Shown piece after piece: positions 28,598-37,239 of a DNA stretch of 64,000 nt. Each line of letters begins with the position of its first letter. The stretch's first letter is position 1. The translations under genes were made by a program, and so were the position numbers. Under the pieces are notes generated by a model, which saw only the letters and a program-made list of their open reading frames with translations, did no database searches and was not told the origin of the DNA. Source of the stretch: JAMXLO01 sp963799415 (lineage in GTDB: Bacteria; Pseudomonadota; Alphaproteobacteria; Acetobacterales; Acetobacteraceae); contig CAWCXI010000014.1 of assembly GCA_963799415.1 (NCBI GenBank), positions 1 to 64,000 on the forward strand. Direction: 5' to 3'.

Positions 28598-29514
28598 TGG
28601 CGATCAAATACGAGAAGCGCGACGGCGTTGCCTACATCACGCTGAACAATCCAGAAAAGGCCAACATCTTCGATAAGGAGACGTCGGACGAAATCTCCGA
28701 GGCCTGGATTGACATGTGGGAGGATCGCGACATCCGCTGCGCGATCCTCACCGGCGCGGGCGATCGGCATTTCTGCGGTGGCCACAATCTGGCACCGCGC
28801 AAGAACATCACCGAGGAGGAGCGCGAGTACCTGCGCACGCAGCGCATCTTCTGGCCGCTCGCCGGCACTGTGCACGGGCAGAAGACCGGCGTCGACGGTC
28901 GCTTCGGCGATCACTATCCGCGCGTATGGAAGCCGGTGATTGCCGCGGTGAACGGCTGGGCAGCCGGCGCCGGCCTGTACGTTCTGCTGTCCTCCACTGA
29001 CATCCGCATCGCCAGCGCCGAGCATGCGCGTTTCAAATTCTCGCTGCTGTCGCAGGGTTGGATCGGTCATGGGCCAGGTGCGAGCCTTCTGATCAAGCAG
29101 CTTCGCTACGCCGATGCGATGAAGATCCTGCTGACGGATGAACCGTTCGACGCGCAGGAGGCTTTGCGGATCGGTCTGATCAACGAGGTGGTGCCGCACG
29201 CACAGTTGCTGGAGCGAGCCGAGAAGTATGCGCGGCATATCGTCTCGCTGCCGCCGGTCGCGGTGCGCATGATGAAGGAGTTCGTGGTCCGCTTCGGCGA
29301 TCTGCCGACCGACCAGGCGTGGCACGTGCAGAACCTGATCAACAACCTGCTGATCCAGGTGACTACCGATGGTGAAGAAGGTCGGGCGGCATTCAACGCC
29401 AAGCGGCCGCCGAACTTCACCGGCGCGCTGCGACGCCGCGGCGAGGCATGGGAAGAGCCGTCCGAGGACGACGCGAAGCGGCTCGACGAGGCGTATCGCA
29501 GCGGCGAGTTCTAG
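28597..29514 (+). CDS. Second enoyl-CoA hydratase/isomerase family protein
   Basis: 305 residues, longer than its neighbour. The crotonase core shows GVAYITLNNPEKANIFDKET, oxyanion loop TGAGDRHFCGGHNLAPRKNI, and AVNGWAAGAGLYVLLSSTDI. A 20-residue insert after GGHNL and a C-terminal extension (ALRRRGEAWEEPSEDDAKRL) distinguish it from classical ECH. The active-site acid pair is not obvious in the second loop, and FKFSLLSQGWIGHGPGASLL replaces the usual EQ motif. Co-translated with the previous crotonase. The substrate is not known. Confidence 0.84.
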   Translation: MAIKYEKRDGVAYITLNNPEKANIFDKETSDEISEAWIDMWEDRDIRCAILTGAGDRHFCGGHNLAPRKNITEEEREYLRTQRIFWPLAGTVHGQKTGVDGRFGDHYPRVWKPVIAAVNGWAAGAGLYVLLSSTDIRIASAEHARFKFSLLSQGWIGHGPGASLLIKQLRYADAMKILLTDEPFDAQEALRIGLINEVVPHAQLLERAEKYARHIVSLPPVAVRMMKEFVVRFGDLPTDQAWHVQNLINNLLIQVTTDGEEGRAAFNAKRPPNFTGALRRRGEAWEEPSEDDAKRLDEAYRSGEF

Positions 29515-29532
29515 GCGCGACATCGGAGCCAT

Positions 29533-31434
29533 GTGGCCATTGGCGTGAGCGGGACCGCCTCGCCTGCCCAGAGAACCGCCTCTACCACAGCCGCTCTGGC
29601 TGCGCTGGGCATAGTCTATGGCGACCTCGGCACCAGCCCGCTCTACACCTACCAGGCGATCGTGGGTGCGGTCGGCGGCCATCCGTCCGCGGCAGATGCG
29701 CTTGGCCTCCTATCCCTCGTTGCCTGGGCACTCATTGTCACGATATCGGTCAAATACTGCGTGTTCGTCATGCGGGCCGACAATCATGGCGAAGGCGGCA
29801 TCCTGGCACTCATGGCCCTTGTCGCCAGCCGAGTGAGCCGTGGTGGTCGCGTCACTGGATTGATCGTCATCATGGGCTTGTTCGGCGCGGCCCTGATCTA
29901 CGGCGACGGCATCATTACCCCAGCAATCTCGGTGCTGAGTGCGCTGGAGGGCGTCAACATCGCCACCGACGCGCTCAAGCCGTACGTACTGCCAGCGTCC
30001 CTGGCAATCCTGCTCGGCTTGTTCCTCGTCCAACCACGCGGCACCGCCAGTATCGGCCGCATCTTTGGGCCGATCATGCTGCTCTGGTTCGCCACCATTG
30101 CCGTGCTTGGCCTGTTCGGTGCGATCCGCCAACCTGTAGTTGTGACCGCGATCAACCCGCTCCAGGCGTTGGGGTTCCTGACGCGTCACGGCTGGCAGAG
30201 CTTCGTCGTGCTCGGAGGTGTCTTCCTGGCGATCACCGGAGGTGAAGCGCTCTACGCCGATATGGGGCACTTCGGCCGTGGGCCGATCCGATCGTCCTGG
30301 TATTGGATCGTCCTGCCCGCACTGATGCTGAGCTACGCCGGCCAGACTGCACTGCTGATCGAAAACCCTTCGCTTGCCGGCAATCCATTCTTCAAGCTGG
30401 CGCCCAGTGGCGCTGTCATCCCCCTGGTCGTTCTCGCGACCGTGGCTACCATCATTGCGAGCCAGGCCATCATCACCGGTGCGTTCTCACTGACACGTCA
30501 GGCCATGCAACTCGGCTGGTTCCCCGGCTTGATGATCCGCCAGACTTCAGATGAAGAATACGGCCAGATCTACGTGCCGTTTGTCAACTGGATGATGATG
30601 ATCGGCACGCTGGGGGTGGCGGCGGCATTCGGCAGTTCCGATCGCCTCGCGGGCGCATATGGCACAGCAATTTCCACCACCATGCTGCTCACCACCGCAC
30701 TGCTCTACAATGCAATGCGCGACATCTGGGGTTGGCCAAAGATGCTCGCCCAGTTCACAAGTGGTGTGTTCCTGCTGGTGGACATTGCATTCTTCGCGGC
30801 CAACCTGCTGAAGGTGCGCCAAGGGGGTTGGTTCCCGCTCGTGTTCGGTGCGCTCGTCTTCATGGTCATGACCACATGGCACAAAGGCGTGGCGGCGGTG
30901 CGCCGCAAGCAGGCGGAGGACAAGGAGAGCGCGGCTGCATTCGTGGCCAAGGTAAGCGAAGCCGGCGGGATCGCACGCTTGCCAGGTACCGCGGTGTTTT
31001 TGAGCCGCGGCGGCACAGCAGTGCCGCGCCAATTGCTGCGTCACGCCGCTCAGTTCAAGGCGCTGCACGAGACAGTTGTCACCCTGACAGTCGGCTTCGA
31101 CCAGGTACCACGTGTTCCGGCCGCCGATAGAGCCGTCACCGAGCATGTCACTGACGGACTTTGGCATGTGAACGTGCGCTTCGGTTTTGTTGAAGTGCCC
31201 AACCTCGCGCTCGCATTGGCCCAGGCCAAAGATCAAGGCTGTCAGATCAGCCTCGATGAGGCCCTGTACTTTGCCGAGCGTGATGAGGTGGTGCGCAGCA
31301 AGACACGCCCACGCCTTTCGGGGTGGCGGCGGATGCTGTTCGGCTTCATGTACCGCAACGCGATCCGCACTCCGGATCGCTTCGACCTGCCCGCCGACAG
31401 GTTCATAGAGATCAGCCGGCAGGTCGAATTATAA
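29533..31434 (+). CDS. kup: Kup-type low-affinity potassium uptake protein
   Basis: GTG 29533, 633 residues. The N-terminal signature GIVYGDLGTSPLYTYQAIVG and the K+-pathway VMRADNHGEGGILALMALV are those of Kup/HAK/KT symporters, followed by about 12 membrane helices and a cytosolic C-terminal domain of about 170 residues starting near GTAVFLSRGGTAVPRQLLRH. This is the normal Kup length. It imports K+ with H+ in the inner membrane. It follows the crotonase pair by 18 bases and precedes the convergent sulfatase gene. Regulation is not evident. Confidence 0.92.
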   Translation: MAIGVSGTASPAQRTASTTAALAALGIVYGDLGTSPLYTYQAIVGAVGGHPSAADALGLLSLVAWALIVTISVKYCVFVMRADNHGEGGILALMALVASRVSRGGRVTGLIVIMGLFGAALIYGDGIITPAISVLSALEGVNIATDALKPYVLPASLAILLGLFLVQPRGTASIGRIFGPIMLLWFATIAVLGLFGAIRQPVVVTAINPLQALGFLTRHGWQSFVVLGGVFLAITGGEALYADMGHFGRGPIRSSWYWIVLPALMLSYAGQTALLIENPSLAGNPFFKLAPSGAVIPLVVLATVATIIASQAIITGAFSLTRQAMQLGWFPGLMIRQTSDEEYGQIYVPFVNWMMMIGTLGVAAAFGSSDRLAGAYGTAISTTMLLTTALLYNAMRDIWGWPKMLAQFTSGVFLLVDIAFFAANLLKVRQGGWFPLVFGALVFMVMTTWHKGVAAVRRKQAEDKESAAAFVAKVSEAGGIARLPGTAVFLSRGGTAVPRQLLRHAAQFKALHETVVTLTVGFDQVPRVPAADRAVTEHVTDGLWHVNVRFGFVEVPNLALALAQAKDQGCQISLDEALYFAERDEVVRSKTRPRLSGWRRMLFGFMYRNAIRTPDRFDLPADRFIEISRQVEL

Positions 31435-31455
31435 AGTTTGGGACCGCGCATTTTC

Positions 31456-33831
31456 TTATTGCCGCGCCATGGCGATGCGGAGGGCTTCTTCCGGCGAAAC
31501 GAGGTGATCCGAGTTCTCGGCGGCGTCGGCGATGGCGATTTGCACTCCTTTGATCCGACCGTTGAAGGCATTGCCACGTGGACCGTAGTCCGGGGAGACG
31601 GGAGCACCGCTGTCCTCGCCGACGTCACAGCCGTCATCGGCGGAGAACACCATCGCCAGCGTCATGGGAATGTCCCCGTCGCCAACCTTCTTGCCGTCAA
31701 CGTAGAGCGTCGCCTTGCCGCCCTTGCCCAGGCCGCCGCCTGCATAGGCGAACTCCATGCGCACCTGATGCTCGCCGGCGGGTAATGTGCCTGCCGACTC
31801 GACATAGAAGTGGTGCACGCCACCGAGGTTGTAACAGTATTTGAGCTTGCCGGCTTTGGCATACAAACTCCAGCCGCCAATGTTCGCCCCCTGCGCGATG
31901 ATCACGCCCTCGGCGCCAGAGTCCGGCACTTCGATTTCGGCGGTTATTGAGTGGGATTTGTTCTTGATGCTGATGACGCAGTTCTCGGACAATCGGCCCA
32001 TGCCGGGGAACAGAAGCTGGGTATTTCCCCTGATCAGCACGGGCCGCCCAGCGACATCAGGGTTCATGCGCCTGCCAAGGTCGTCGTCCATCGGCAATAC
32101 ATTGTAGCGCGTGGCTTCGATAAGCCACAGGCGCTGCAGCTCATGCAGCTTGTCCGGCATCTGCTTGGCCAAGTCGTTGCTCTGGCTCCAGTCCTTTTCC
32201 GTGTCGTAGAGTTCCCAGACGTCGTCGTCGAAAGCCGGGGTCTTCTCGCCAATCAGCAGCCACGGCGTCTTGTGCCGCGTCACTGCGGTCCAGCCTTTGT
32301 GATAAATGCCGCGGTTGCCGAACATCTCGAAATACTGTGTCTCGTGTCGTTCCGCCGCCTTGGTGTCGTTGAACGAGTAAAACATGCTGACGCCCTCGAT
32401 GGGCTGCTGCGCGACACCATTCACCGAGACCGGTTCAGGCAGCCCCGCCGCTTCGAGGATTGTCGGCGCGACGTCAATGACGTGGTGGAACTGCCACCGC
32501 ATCTCGCCCCTCGTGGCGATCCCTTTCGGCCAGTGGACGATGGTTCCGTTGCGCGTCCCGCCCCAGTGCGAGGCAACCTGCTTGGTCCACTGGTAGGGCG
32601 TGTCCATGGCATGCGCCCAGCCGACCGCGTAGTGGTTATAGGATTCCGGCCCGCCGAGTTGATCGATCCTGGCGTTGAGGAATTCCGGTGTCTCGACCGC
32701 GGACATTCCGTTGAAGTTCAGCATCTCGTTGAACGTCCCCTGCAACGTGCCCTCAGCCGAAGCGCCGTTATCACCGATGATGTAGTAAACCAGCGTGTCG
32801 TCGAGGATGCCCAGTTTGCCCAGGCCGTCGAGCAGGCGTCCGACGTGATGGTCGGTGTATTCCATGAAGCCGGCGTAGACTTCCATTTGCCGGCGCAGCA
32901 CTGGTTTCAACGCCTCCGGCATCTCGTCCCACGCCGGTATTTCCTTGTGGCGCGCCGTGAGCTGGCACTCCGGCGGGATGACGCCGAGAGCCTTTTGCCG
33001 CGCGAAGATCTCTTCGCGGAGCTTGTCCCAGCCCTGGTCGAATTTGCCCTTATACTTGTCGGCCCATTCTTTTGGTACGTGGTGCGGAGCGTGGGTGGCG
33101 CCAGGGGCGAAGTAAACCAAGAAAGGCTTGTCAGCAGCAAGCGCCTTCTGCTGCGAGATCCATGCCATGGCCTTGTCGGTCATGTCCTCCATGAAGTGGT
33201 AGCCCTCTTCGGGCGTCTTCTTTGGTTCGACCGGCGTAGTCCCCTCGTAGATCGTCGGGTACCACTGGTTCGCCTCGCCACCGAGGAAGCCATAGAAATA
33301 CTCGAAGCCGCCGCCGCCCGTCGGCCACGCATCGAACGGTCCGACAGGGCTCGTCTCCCACACCGGCACTTCGTGGCACTTGCCGAACTGCGCAGTCGAA
33401 TAACCGTTGAGCTTCAGCGTCCGCGCCAGCGGCGACATGGTGTTTGGCAGCACAGAACTATAACCCGGCGAGCCGCTGGCGATCTCGGTGATACCGCCCA
33501 TGCCGGCGGAATGATGGTTGCGTCCGGTCAGCAGCGCCTGACGGGTCGGCGAGCAGAGAGCAGTGGTATGGAAACGATTGTACTTCAGGCCGTTCGCCGC
33601 CAGCTTCTCCGCGTTCGGTGTCTGACAGGGACCGCCAAATGCGCTCGCGGAGCCAAACCCCGCATCGTCGATTAGGATGATCAGGACATTTGGCGCGCCC
33701 TTGGGGGGACGTAGCTGCTCAATCGGCGGGAACTTCGTGTCCGGATCCTTGGCATCATAGGTAACCAGGCCGCGCCTCGTCGTGTTCGGCATCGGGAGAT
33801 GAGAGCGGTGCTTCCGGTCGTCGCTGTTCAT
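31456..33831 (-). CDS. Arylsulfatase (FGly-dependent, alkaline-phosphatase-like)
   Basis: 791 residues from ATG 33831 (a later Met at 33792 is possible). The active-site consensus C-S-P-T-R lies in FHTTALCSPTRQALLTGRN at about residue 93, where Cys is converted to formylglycine, and metal-binding IILIDDAGFG is at about 50-60. Further conserved metal/sulfate residues are DNGASAEG near the middle and THAPHHVPKEW. The C-terminal 150 residues form a beta-rich domain (IITAEIEVPDSGAEGVIIAQ). There is no signal peptide, so cytosolic or non-classical export is likely. It hydrolyses sulfate esters; it is probably an alkyl- or arylsulfatase of the large alphaproteobacterial type. No sulfatase-maturing enzyme is in the window. 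Confidence 0.88.
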   Translation of the reverse strand: MNSDDRKHRSHLPMPNTTRRGLVTYDAKDPDTKFPPIEQLRPPKGAPNVLIILIDDAGFGSASAFGGPCQTPNAEKLAANGLKYNRFHTTALCSPTRQALLTGRNHHSAGMGGITEIASGSPGYSSVLPNTMSPLARTLKLNGYSTAQFGKCHEVPVWETSPVGPFDAWPTGGGGFEYFYGFLGGEANQWYPTIYEGTTPVEPKKTPEEGYHFMEDMTDKAMAWISQQKALAADKPFLVYFAPGATHAPHHVPKEWADKYKGKFDQGWDKLREEIFARQKALGVIPPECQLTARHKEIPAWDEMPEALKPVLRRQMEVYAGFMEYTDHHVGRLLDGLGKLGILDDTLVYYIIGDNGASAEGTLQGTFNEMLNFNGMSAVETPEFLNARIDQLGGPESYNHYAVGWAHAMDTPYQWTKQVASHWGGTRNGTIVHWPKGIATRGEMRWQFHHVIDVAPTILEAAGLPEPVSVNGVAQQPIEGVSMFYSFNDTKAAERHETQYFEMFGNRGIYHKGWTAVTRHKTPWLLIGEKTPAFDDDVWELYDTEKDWSQSNDLAKQMPDKLHELQRLWLIEATRYNVLPMDDDLGRRMNPDVAGRPVLIRGNTQLLFPGMGRLSENCVISIKNKSHSITAEIEVPDSGAEGVIIAQGANIGGWSLYAKAGKLKYCYNLGGVHHFYVESAGTLPAGEHQVRMEFAYAGGGLGKGGKATLYVDGKKVGDGDIPMTLAMVFSADDGCDVGEDSGAPVSPDYGPRGNAFNGRIKGVQIAIADAAENSDHLVSPEEALRIAMARQ

Positions 33832-33955
33832 GATCTCGGAATCCTCAGTGCTGACGCGAGCTTCTTGAGCGAATGGACGGCGGAAGCACGATGGGCAGCC
33901 TTCCGCGCAAACGTTTATACAACTATATCAGCAAATGGCGCACGGCCTCCTTCGA

Positions 33956-33985
33956 CCGTCATGCCGGCGAAGGTCGGCATCCATG
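33956..33985 (+). repeat. Extragenic palindromic repeat (CCGTCATGCCGGCGAAGGTC type)
   Basis: CCGTCATGCCGGCGAAGGTC followed by GGCATCCATG: the near-palindrome GCCGGCGAAGGTCGGC can form a hairpin. This is the type of element found hundreds of times in sphingomonad and rhodospirillalean genomes. It lies between the sulfatase and ArsR genes, away from coding sequence. Confidence 0.7.
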
Positions 33986-34126
33986 TCTTCTCTCTCACAG
34001 AGCGTTGGTCCAAAATCAAGTACCGCTAACCACTACTAATGCGAGCCGGCGGTCATTGCCCAGTCTGCCAGGCTCGTGCCCGCCTGGAAGACACGCAAGA
34101 ACCGAAACGCAGATCAGGGCAGATGC

Positions 34127-34216
34127 ACGCAAAACACGCAGATGGTACTGCGATCGACGTAGCACCGGGCATACCGCCGAACAAATCGTCGGCTGCGCCA
34201 TCTGCGTGTTCTGCGT
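34127..34216. repeat. Long inverted repeat of 19-base arms
   Basis: The left arm ACGCAAAACACGCAGATGG (34127-34145) is the reverse complement of the right arm CCATCTGCGTGTTCTGCGT (34198-34216) with one mismatch in 19 bases, separated by 52 bases. Extra CAGATG / CATCTGCG units flank both arms (34119-34125; 34227-34235). This could fold into a long hairpin or cruciform; it is probably a degenerate repeat, not a terminator, because no T run follows. Confidence 0.6.
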
Positions 34217-34380
34217 GAATTGTCTCCCATCTGCGCTTCATGCCTTCCTTTCGCCACGCTGCCGGAAGCCGCGGCGTTTGCGATGCGATCCCTGCATTCA
34301 AACCGATGCGCCGTCGACGGGCAATCGCAACCGCATCGGTAAATCAAGACGCTTGACAAGGCTGCCCAAAGCTACTTATT

Positions 34381-34408
34381 AACCGACAAGTTATCTAACT
34401 AGTCGGTT
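34381..34408. promoter_or_regulatory. Putative ArsR operator
   Basis: A perfect 7-base inverted repeat AACCGAC…GTCGGTT, with a 14-base AT-rich centre (AAGTTATCTAACTA), ends 9 bases before the ArsR start codon. The spacing and AT-rich core fit a dimeric winged-helix repressor site overlapping the promoter, giving autoregulation of the ArsR-SRPBCC-DUF899-MFS operon. This is inferred from position. Confidence 0.6.
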
Positions 34409-34417
34409 CATAACGCT

Positions 34418-34768
34418 ATGGCCCTCGACCACCTCAGCCGAACCTTCTCGGCTCTCGCGGATCCGACGCGTCGGGCGATCCTGGCACGGCTTATCTCGGG
34501 AGATGCCTCGGTCACCGAATTGGCCAAGCCGTTCGAGATGAGTTTTCCCGCGATCTCCAAGCACCTGAAAGTGCTAGAGCACGCCGGCCTGATCGTGCGC
34601 AGCCGCGAGGCACAATGGCGGCCGTGCAAATTGGAAGCGCGCCCGCTGAAGGGCGCCTCCGACTGGCTCGAACATTATCGCATCTTCTGGGAACAAAGCC
34701 TCGACCGCCTGGAAGGCTACATCAATGAACTGCAAGGCAAGGAGAAGCGGCGTGGCCGGAAGCATTAG
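34418..34768 (+). CDS. ArsR-family winged-helix repressor
   Basis: 116 residues. The HTH reads RTFSALADPTRRAILARLIS, VTELAKPFEMSFPAISKHLK and VLEHAGLIVRSREAQWRPCK, the typical ArsR fold. There is no metal-binding Cys pair in the recognition helix (the CVC site is absent), so it belongs to the metal-free subgroup that usually travels with SRPBCC proteins. It overlaps the next gene by 17 bases and is preceded by the putative operator at 34381-34408. It likely represses this four-gene operon until an unknown organic ligand is present. Confidence 0.88.
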   Translation: MALDHLSRTFSALADPTRRAILARLISGDASVTELAKPFEMSFPAISKHLKVLEHAGLIVRSREAQWRPCKLEARPLKGASDWLEHYRIFWEQSLDRLEGYINELQGKEKRRGRKH

Positions 34769-35225
34769 CGCCGCAGCGGATCGCGAACTCGTCGTCACGC
34801 GCGTCATCGATGCACCGCGCCGGCTGGTGTTCAAGACCTGGACTCAGCCGGAGCATATCGCGCGCTGGTGGGGACCACAGGGCTTCACCACCATCCACTG
34901 CGAAATGGACATCCGCGTCGGCGGCAGCTACCGCTTCGGCATGCGATCGCCGCACGGCACCGAGCACTGGAAGCGCGGCGTCTATCGCGAAATCGTCGAG
35001 CCCGAGCGCATCGTCTTCACCTTCGCCTGGGAGGACCCCGGCGGCCATACAGGCCACGAACTGCTCACCACCGTGACCTTCGCCGAGCAAGGCACGAAGA
35101 CGAAGCTTACGCTGCACCAGGCGATGTTCGAGACAACCGAGCGACGCGACGACCATGTCATGGGCTGGACAAGCTGTCTCGAACGCTTCGCCAACTACAT
35201 GCTTACCACTGCACAAGGAGGATAG
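34752..35225 (+). CDS. SRPBCC / AHSA1-domain protein
   Basis: GTG 34752 is chosen because AAGGAG lies 7 bases before it; an in-frame ATG at 34725 is an alternative. 157 residues of the Bet v 1-like fold: LVVTRVIDAPRRLVFKTWTQ, PEHIARWWGPQGFTTIHCEM, the family's WWGP motif, and VVTFTFAWED-like IVFTFAWEDPGGHTGHELLT. AHSA1/ArsR pairs are common; the protein probably binds a hydrophobic ligand. Overlaps the ArsR gene, suggesting co-translation and a shared signal. Confidence 0.85.
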   Translation: MAGSISAAADRELVVTRVIDAPRRLVFKTWTQPEHIARWWGPQGFTTIHCEMDIRVGGSYRFGMRSPHGTEHWKRGVYREIVEPERIVFTFAWEDPGGHTGHELLTTVTFAEQGTKTKLTLHQAMFETTERRDDHVMGWTSCLERFANYMLTTAQGG

Positions 35226-35229
35226 AGCC

Positions 35230-35955
35230 ATGCAACATCAGGTCGTCTCACGCGACGAATGGCTTGCCACGCGCAAGGAACTTCTGCGCAAGGAAAAGGA
35301 ATTCACCCGCCTACGCGACCAGTTGAGCGCCGAACGCCGCGCGCTCCCTTGGGTCAAGGTAGAAAAGAACTACGTATTCGACGGCGCCGACGGCACGGTG
35401 ACGCTCGCCGACCTGTTCGATGGACGCAGCCAGCTCGTCATCAAGCATTTCATGTTCGGCCCCGACTGGACCGAAGGCTGCGTCGGTTGCTCGTTCGAAT
35501 TGGACCAGGTGCAGGGTGCGCTGATGCATCTCGGCCACCACGACGTATCCTATGCCGCTGTCTCCCGCGCGCCGTTTGCGAAGATCGAAGCGTTCAGGCA
35601 GCGTATGGGCTGGCCGATCAAGTGGGTATCGTCGTACGGCAACGACTTCAATTTCGACTTCCACGTGTCGTTCACGCCCGAGGAGATCGCCGCCGGCAAG
35701 GCCTACTACAACTACCAGGATGGCGCCCAGGTGATCGACGAAATGTCGGGTCGCAGCGTGTTCTACCGGGACGAGTCTGGCGAGATCTTCCACACCTACT
35801 CGTCCTTCGCACGCGGCGGCGAGATGTTCCTCGGCAGCTACGCCTTCCTTGACATCACGCCAAAGGGACGCGACGAGACCATCAAAGGCAACCTCACGGA
35901 CTGGGTTCGCCATCACGACCGCTACGACGATGACACCGGTTCCTGCTGCCACTGA
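35230..35955 (+). CDS. DUF899 thioredoxin-like protein
   Basis: ATG 35230 follows AAGGAGG closely (7 bases). 241 residues. The sequence VVSRDEWLATRKELLRKEKE, FTRLRDQLSAERRALPWVKV, LVIKHFMFGPDWTEGCVGCS (the family CxxC-like C-V-G-C), and DYYNYQDG-like KAYYNYQDGAQVIDEMSGRS defines DUF899, a thioredoxin-fold family whose members follow ArsR-AHSA1 pairs in many genomes. The role is unknown; the CxGC suggests a redox or thiol function. Operon: ArsR, SRPBCC, DUF899, MFS. Confidence 0.86.
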   Translation: MQHQVVSRDEWLATRKELLRKEKEFTRLRDQLSAERRALPWVKVEKNYVFDGADGTVTLADLFDGRSQLVIKHFMFGPDWTEGCVGCSFELDQVQGALMHLGHHDVSYAAVSRAPFAKIEAFRQRMGWPIKWVSSYGNDFNFDFHVSFTPEEIAAGKAYYNYQDGAQVIDEMSGRSVFYRDESGEIFHTYSSFARGGEMFLGSYAFLDITPKGRDETIKGNLTDWVRHHDRYDDDTGSCCH

Positions 35956-35970
35956 TCTACTGGATTGAAA

Positions 35971-37188
35971 ATGAAATTCTTCTATGGCTGGGTCATCGTC
36001 GGCGTCGGCATGCTGGTGACCTGCATCGGCATAGGCTCGATGATGTCACTCGGCGTGTACCTTCAGCCGATGTCGCAGGACATGGGCTGGTCGCGTGCCG
36101 GCATCTCGTTCACCGCCGTGCTCAGCTTCCTGGCCATGGGGTTCGGATCGTTCCTCTGGGGGTCGCTGTCCGACCGGTTCGGCACGCGCGTCGTCGTGCT
36201 GGCGGGCGGCGTCCTGCTTGGCATCGGGCTCATCTCCGCCAGCCATGCCGCCGAGCTATGGCAGTTCCAACTCCTGTTCGGAATATTGGTGGGGCTGGCC
36301 GCGGGCAGCTTCTATGCGCCGCTGATAGCGACGATCACCCGATGGTTCACGGTCAACCGCAGCCTTGCGGTGGCGCTCGTCTCGTCCGGCATGGGTCTCG
36401 GTTCGTTTCTGATCGCACCACTGTCGCGGTGGATCATCACCAACTACGACTGGCGCACCGCGATGATGACTATTGGCAGCCTCGCCCTGGTCGTGGTCAT
36501 TCCCGCATCGCTGTTCGTGCGCCGCCCGCCTGCCCTGGCGTATGCCGGCGGCGGGGCAGCAGCCGGAGCCGACAGACACGACTTCACCATGGCGCAGGTG
36601 CTGCGTACGCCGCAGTTCGCTGCAATCGCGCTCACCCACTTCGCATGCTGCGCGGCGCATTCGGGTCCGATCTTCCACATGGTGAGCTACGTGATCGACT
36701 GCGGCATATCGTCGATGACGGCGGCCACGGTGTTCGGCATGACAGGGCTTGCGTCGTTGAGCGGACGCATCATGTGCGGCCTGATCGCCGATCGCGTCGG
36801 TGCCAAGCAGACACTAGTCGCCGGTCTCGCGATCCAGGCACTTGCTGTGAGTCTCTACGTGATCACCAAGGGCACCATCGGCTTCTACGCTCTCGCGGCT
36901 TTGTTTGGCCTGGCCTTCGGTGGCGTGATGCCGCTCTACGCGATCCTTGTGCGTGAGTATTTCGGCTCCAGGATCATGGGCACCGCGTTCGGCACCGTCG
37001 CGATGGTGTCGACCCTCGGCATGGCGATCGGTCCGTGGGCCGGCGGCTGGCTGTTCGACACATTCGGCAGCTACTTCTGGATGTATATCGGCTCGTTCGG
37101 CATTGGAATTGGTGCGGTGGCCATCGCGCTCACGTTCCGACCGCCTGAACGGCAGCCTGTCGCTGCCCTGTCATTGCGAGAAGCGTGA
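35971..37188 (+). CDS. MFS transporter at the end of the ArsR operon
   Basis: ATG 35971, 405 residues, 12 membrane helices. It begins FFYGWVIVGVGMLVTCIGIG, the opening of the monocarboxylate/OxlT-like MFS group, and LWGSLSDRFGTRVVVLAGGV is the loop 2-3 motif. It follows DUF899 by 15 bases and is probably expressed with it; with ArsR and SRPBCC the module may sense and export or import an organic acid-like compound. The last codons (LSLREA-stop) lie inside the repeat at 37169-37239. Confidence 0.85.
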   Translation: MKFFYGWVIVGVGMLVTCIGIGSMMSLGVYLQPMSQDMGWSRAGISFTAVLSFLAMGFGSFLWGSLSDRFGTRVVVLAGGVLLGIGLISASHAAELWQFQLLFGILVGLAAGSFYAPLIATITRWFTVNRSLAVALVSSGMGLGSFLIAPLSRWIITNYDWRTAMMTIGSLALVVVIPASLFVRRPPALAYAGGGAAAGADRHDFTMAQVLRTPQFAAIALTHFACCAAHSGPIFHMVSYVIDCGISSMTAATVFGMTGLASLSGRIMCGLIADRVGAKQTLVAGLAIQALAVSLYVITKGTIGFYALAALFGLAFGGVMPLYAILVREYFGSRIMGTAFGTVAMVSTLGMAIGPWAGGWLFDTFGSYFWMYIGSFGIGIGAVAIALTFRPPERQPVAALSLREA

Positions 37189-37239
37189 GCGACGAAGCAA
37201 TCTCCATCACGCCGACGGGGATTGCTTCATCACTGCGAG
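37169..37239. repeat. GAAGCAATCTCC-family repeat covering two convergent gene ends
   Basis: TGTCATTGCGAGAAGCGTGA-GCGACGAAGC-AATCTCCATC, then GGGGATTGCTTCATCACTGC: two arms in inverse orientation (GAAGCAATC and GATTGCTTC). The left arm encodes the last residues and stop of the MFS gene, and the right arm encodes the C-terminal VMKQSPSA and stop of the CoA-transferase gene. Related copies lie at 27755-27790 and 55928-56026. Confidence 0.72.

Larger units (their letters stand above)
33832..34380. other. Intergenic region with repeats, no gene
   Basis: About 550 bases between the arylsulfatase start and the ArsR operator. It contains the extragenic repeat at 33956-33985 and the long inverted repeat centred near 34170. 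No open frame in it has protein-like content. Confidence 0.5.

Noticed and set aside
31951..33675. Long open frame (+) antisense to the arylsulfatase
   Set aside because: GC-rich third-position effect; no protein-like motifs, while the minus-strand sulfatase has catalytic residues and full length.
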